DNA of 64,000 nucleotides, from positions 868,001 to 932,000 of the forward strand of contig JBLDXI010000015.1 in NCBI GenBank assembly GCA_047495785.1, in the 5' to 3' direction. Shown piece after piece: positions 59,719 to 64,000 of the stretch. Each line of letters opens with the position of its first letter. Positions within the stretch are counted from its first letter, which is position 1. The notes beneath the pieces are model-generated. The model searched no databases and was not told where the DNA came from. It saw nothing but the letters and a program-made list of their open reading frames with translations. The position numbers and the translations under genes were made by a program. Source of the stretch: Lepidodermella squamata. Its lineage: Eukaryota > Gastrotricha.

Positions 59719-60287
59719 AATTATAATATCGATTTTATTCGAGGAATTATTCTATTATTTTATTCTTTGTACATCGCAGGGCTAAAATATCTGAAATCGA
59801 GCTATACTAACTATATGCATCTCATTTTGAAGAGGTTTTTGATTATCAGTTCTTGGTTATTTATTTCCGTTGTTTTATATTATTATAATAAGAGCTGGAA
59901 AATTACGGCAACACATCACCGCCGTGTGATAACGATCGCTAATTATGCGCCATTTTTCTTATACAGAGAGTTTTGTTTATTATTAACCGTGGCGTGGCAT
60001 ATGTTCATCGGTGGTCTGTAAAAAAGACCGAGGCGAATAATCGAGAGGTAGCTCAGCGGCGGCGAATGAGCGGTGCCGATAAGAATAGCCCAGAAGTAAC
60101 CATCTGTTGCGAAAAATAAAAATGTTTTGTTTTTGCATTTTAGATTTTTTCTTGTCTCAGTTGCGGATCATCACTCGAAAAATCAAAAAAAAATGCAAGT
60201 TATTGATAGTGATTAGCATAATTAATTTTTAAACATCAAAAAACAGAAAAGCAGTTTAGCGAAGAAAATTCGCAAAACCCGATAGTG
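59719..60287. other. Intergenic region
   Basis: AT-rich sequence with no gene that I can support. A tRNA A-box-like string (TAGCTCAGCGG) near 60048 has no matching B box. Confidence 0.5.
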
Positions 60288-61187
60288 CCCAGTCAAAAGC
60301 CGGTGGGCCCATGGTAGGCCCATGGTAGGCCTTGTCCCTTGGGCCTAAGATGGGCCCATGTTAGCCCCGGCTGGGCCCTTGTTGGGCCCGAGTATGTCCG
60401 TTTTCCTGGGCCCAAGCTTGGATTTTGGGCCTGTTCTGGGCCTATTTTGGGCCCATTATTGGCATCCTAATTAAATAACACATCGGGTGTGTATTCTTTT
60501 ATCTTTTTTAATTAATCAAATTGCATTAAAAGGTTCACCGCATATGCTTCATTACATAGCATGGGATGGAATAGAAAACCTGCTACCTTGGTCACATAGG
60601 TCTAAACTCACCGCCAGGTAAAATAGAGATACAATCATAGAAGAGAGGGGATACAGGGACGAATCATGGTGAGAAAGAGATAAGGGACTATACAGGAGGA
60701 CCTTGTGATGTATTCATTTTTTTTCCAACGGTCTTGTTTTATTGGAAAAACGGTCTCTTGTTTAACAACTTCTGACCGACAGTAATAGCAATGATATCAA
60801 ATGCAGCAAATCTTAACAATTGTGATGTATTCAGTACATCAACGTGTGGCAGATCTTGATAATTCAGCTGGAATTTGACGTTTGACCCCCCTCGCGAGAG
60901 CTCAGCTTTTATTCCAGCTAACTAATTTGCATATGCACACAATTCATCAGCCTAATTAAGCATTCGATTGGGCCTATTTTGGGCCCGATCAAGAATCGGC
61001 ATTTAGACATCGGCACTTGGGCCTACCATGGGCCTAACAAACTTTGGGCCAATAATGGGCCTAACAAATTTTGGGCCTATAACGGGCCTAGCAACTAGCG
61101 TGGGCCTACCATGGGCCCATTGACTTCCTGCCTTGGGCCTATAGTGGGCCCCAAGGCCTACCATGGGCCCAAGGACTTTTGACTGGG
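60288..61187. mobile_element. 900-bp element of GGGCC-type motifs with inverted ends
   Basis: CCCAGTCAAAAG at 60288 is mirrored by CTTTTGACTGGG ending at 61187. Inside each end, for about 180 bases on the left and 230 on the right, the sequence is a series of variants of TGGGCCTACCATGGGCC. The motifs on the right are partly inverted relative to the left. The middle (60480-60950) is unique and non-coding. The flanks suggest a TG duplication at most. Confidence 0.75.
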
Positions 61188-62548
61188 TGACTGGTTCGGT
61201 AATTATCGGTATTTTACGTGGAGTGACCGATTTTCTCTCGGAGGAATACATTTTTTTTATCTGATCCAGTATGTAGTGCGTTTTCTATTGAAGGGAAGGA
61301 CAAAATAAAAAGTTTTTCGTTTTCGTTTTCTATTGCGAAATGTCAAGAGTTATATTTACCGAGTTTTTTCCTGGGAAAATTCAATTTCCTGCGGCGAAAG
61401 TCGCGAAATGATCAAGGCCTTTCAAAGGTCCGGGAAAATCCCCGAAATTGCAAAAACTCGAAGCGCAGGCTTGTAATAAAAATTGAAGCTCGACATTTTT
61501 ATTTGAAAGAACGGCGATGTGTTTCCACAATTGAAAATTCATCGCGATATCGCCAATATTTTCATCATCAGTCACACCTGGACGTTATTCCAATTCCTAA
61601 ATGTAACCAGCATGATGAGATGCGGGTATATAAAACCGGTGGAGAATGATACTTAGATCGACTTCAACAAATCTTCAATGCATCTGTAATAATAGGTGCC
61701 AATTATTTTCAGACATCGCATGCATCGCCAATCCTAGAACAGAAATTTACTGCTATACCTAATCTGAAATCTGAAGATTAGGTAAAAATAGATAGTAAAA
61801 AATATAGTCAGTAAGTTGTATGCTGAATTTTGGATGGGGGATATGTTGGTTGTGAACTAATTCAAGCTCATCACCACCCTAATTTATTGCAGACGTTTCG
61901 CCTATTTTTGTTACACCGACATCCATCTAATTTTTTATTGTCAGCGATGTAATTACCTGTCTGGAGCATTTTTTACTAATACGCAGGGTCATTGAAGAAG
62001 TTGGATCAATATCATAACGCTCGAATATCAAATTTGTCCTTCAAATAAAGCATCCTGCCGTCACGACGCAGTGAGATTTTCAACCCTAGTTTTTGGCATG
62101 TCGAAAACGTGAATGCAAAACTGGTCAATAGACGTGACTGAAGTGTCTAAGTGCAGCGGAAACTTGCGGAGGCTTTGTCTGATATAGGATACGAAAAACA
62201 TATATCAAGACAATTTTCATAGTTTCGAATTTATTGTGACGACAATAACAGCCAGTTTGAAGATAGGTATTACTCTGTGATATAAGCCAATTTTATTAAA
62301 AGTATCCTAACCTTTTTTGTAGCTCCGAAGATTGATCCGGAGATTATGAGGCTCATGGGTTACGAATGGTCATAATAAGGATTTCAACCTGGGTCTGTTT
62401 CGAACTTATTTATGGCTTCCGAACTTGAGAATCCTAATTGAAAATCCATCCTTAAGTTCGAACACGTTTTCTCAAAATAACTTGAGTAATAAGCCTACTC
62501 CGCGACAAGTGACAAACATCTTATTAAAATCTTAGATTTTTTGAAAAA
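61188..62548. other. Intergenic region upstream of the third receptor
   Basis: I see no supportable gene. The last few hundred bases are the likely promoter and leader of the receptor that starts at 62549. Confidence 0.5.
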
Positions 62549-64000
62549 ATGAGGATCATCCTAATCCTGTACGCGATTCTACCAGTTCAACAATGCCAAG
62601 TCAAAGTTCTGAAGAAAGACTTCACCCTCCTGGTTCCATTTATGTTACCATTGGGTGGGACAGTCAATCCTATGGGTCCTTTCGCGACTGAGACAGCTCA
62701 GCTAGTCCTGGACACGATAAATGGCGGCAATCAAGTCCTACCTGGGTACAACTTGGTTCTGGATGTTGCCGACGATAAATGTACGGACAGTCCGGCTGTT
62801 CGAGCAGCCGTCAACCTGTTCACCAACTACAAACCTATGCGAGACGTATCAACGACGAATTCCACCGAATTCGGCACATTCCAACCATTGAAACTGGACT
62901 TTGTGAAAGAAACTGCGAAAATTGGCTACGTGCCACCGCTGTTTTTCGGCGGAATCTGCTCTGCAGCTTGCGTAGCAGCGGGTAAGTTTCCGCACCATTT
63001 TGGCTTCATCGACATGGTAACCGGTTGCAATGATCCGTCGATAGCTGATCGCAAGAAGTTTCCTAATGTCTACCGTTTCTTGCCATCCCTTGCTAGGGTT
63101 TCGGATATTCGAGGACAATTCTTCGATCTAATGAACTGGGACAAGGTGGCTATTGTTTCGGACGCAATTCAAGTCTCTTTTCTGGTAAAATTCCCCATGT
63201 GAATCTTTAGCTAATGATTTTCGCCTTTTTAGGACGCTTTTGGGATGATGAAAATGCTGCAGCAGCGGAATATTGAGATTGGAGCTCAGGAGTTCTTCTT
63301 CGATGATCCAACTGATGCCCTGTATCGGGTCAAAGCTTCCGATTCGCGAATCATCTTCGCAACTTGTTTTGTCAACGTTTGCCCAAAAATCGCTTGCACT
63401 GCCCTGAAAATCGGCCTTCACGGGCCGAAATACATCTGGGTATTCAGAACAGCCACCGATCTGCTCAGCCCTGCGTTACAACGACCGGATGGCTGTGACC
63501 AATCAATGACAGACCGATTTGCAGAGCGATCTCTGTACATTGGGGCTGATAACGAGGGGCTGTCCTTAGATCCCGAGAAAACAATCAGTCAGATTGGGAT
63601 AAGTATGAAGTACTACAACGATTACCTGGCTAGTAGAACTCAGGGTGTCCCGCGTAACGGGGCTTACTCGTGGCGATTTTTCGTGTTCGAAGCTGTGCAC
63701 AATGCTGCTAACATTCTTCACAACGTGGAGAAAGATCTGAACAAAAGCAAGTTACTTTTGTACCTAACTAACGTCAATAATGTTCTTTTCATTAGGAAAT
63801 GAGACATTAAGGGACCTAATTATGGACGCTTCGAGGCGGAACGAGCTCACGGAGCTAGTTAGGCTGAAAACTTTGAATATTGACGTCGAAGGCCTGAGCG
63901 GTCGAACAGCTTTCATGCCAAACACAACGGAGTCCACGACCCCTGTAATCATCGTCGATCAGGTTCAAAATGGTGTTAGAAAAACAGTTTGGTCCTATAA
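62549..64000 (+). CDS. GABA-B-like class C GPCR, cut by the window end
   Basis: Exons 62549-63184 and 63233-63746 are complete and a third starts at 63796 and runs off the window. The start MRIILILYAILPVQQCQ is a signal peptide. The protein follows the 38290-40848 gene almost residue for residue: MLPLGGTVNPMGPFATETAQ, FFGGICSAACVAAGKFPHHF and VCPKIACTALKIGLHGPKYI. Exon 2 has the same length in both genes (514 bases). Only the ligand-binding part is visible; the seven helices should lie beyond 64000. Intron 1 (48 bases) is identical to that of the paralogue. Intron 2 uses a GC donor (AAAA|GCAAGT) with an AG acceptor; the nearby GT would shift the frame to a stop. Confidence 0.9.

Noticed and set aside
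60042-60105. tRNA-like string with an A-box match
   Set aside because: There is no B box, no acceptor-stem pairing and no anticodon arm.
61381-61575. 64-residue minus-strand frame
   Set aside because: It has no domain, no splice partner and no regulatory context.
1-64000. CRISPR arrays, operons, bacterial-type promoters or ribosome binding sites
   Set aside because: The sequence is eukaryotic with spliceosomal introns, and no regularly spaced short repeats were seen.

Overview
The window is nuclear DNA from a small invertebrate animal. Its genes are split by GT-AG introns, mostly about 50 bases long, and encode animal-type proteins: a Tiam/still-life Rac exchange factor, class C GPCRs and a cytosolic HSP70 ending in EEVD. 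I cannot name the species. The still-life protein starts with a fly-like, potentially myristoylated MGNK, which makes a protostome plausible. All multi-exon models below were built by hand from splice sites and reading phase and have no transcript support.

Region 1 (1-12.5 kb) is rich in mobile elements. It holds copies of an interspersed repeat (called R1 here), a truncated LINE, several short inverted-repeat elements, a 969-bp fold-back element with a perfect 9-bp target duplication, and a frameshifted MULE transposase. The only host-type gene is a small cysteine-rich, defensin-like secreted protein (4.6-5.1 kb, minus strand).

Region 2 (12.5-43.9 kb) has a chaperone theme. A six-exon HSP70 gene (minus) spans 14.5 kb because its introns have been invaded. 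The largest intron holds a complete-looking 5.6-kb DNA transposon (17354-22963) with 41-bp inverted ends and two plus-strand genes: a PB1-like protein and a nine-exon zinc-motif protein that may be its transposase. HSP70 lies head to head, across 452 bp, with a gene for a J-domain membrane protein. Two more J-domain membrane genes follow on the same strand at 30.2 and 41.6 kb. Between them lie two convergent GABA-B-like receptor genes, and after them a C2H2 zinc-finger gene.

Region 3 (43.9-64 kb) has about 4.7 kb of mostly non-coding DNA, then the seven-exon still-life homologue (48.6-57.6 kb, plus). A convergent gene for a small two-helix membrane protein follows, then a 900-bp element built of GGGCC-type motifs. 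The window ends in a third GABA-B-like receptor gene, a close paralogue of the 38.3-40.8 kb gene, including a 48-bp intron that is identical base for base.
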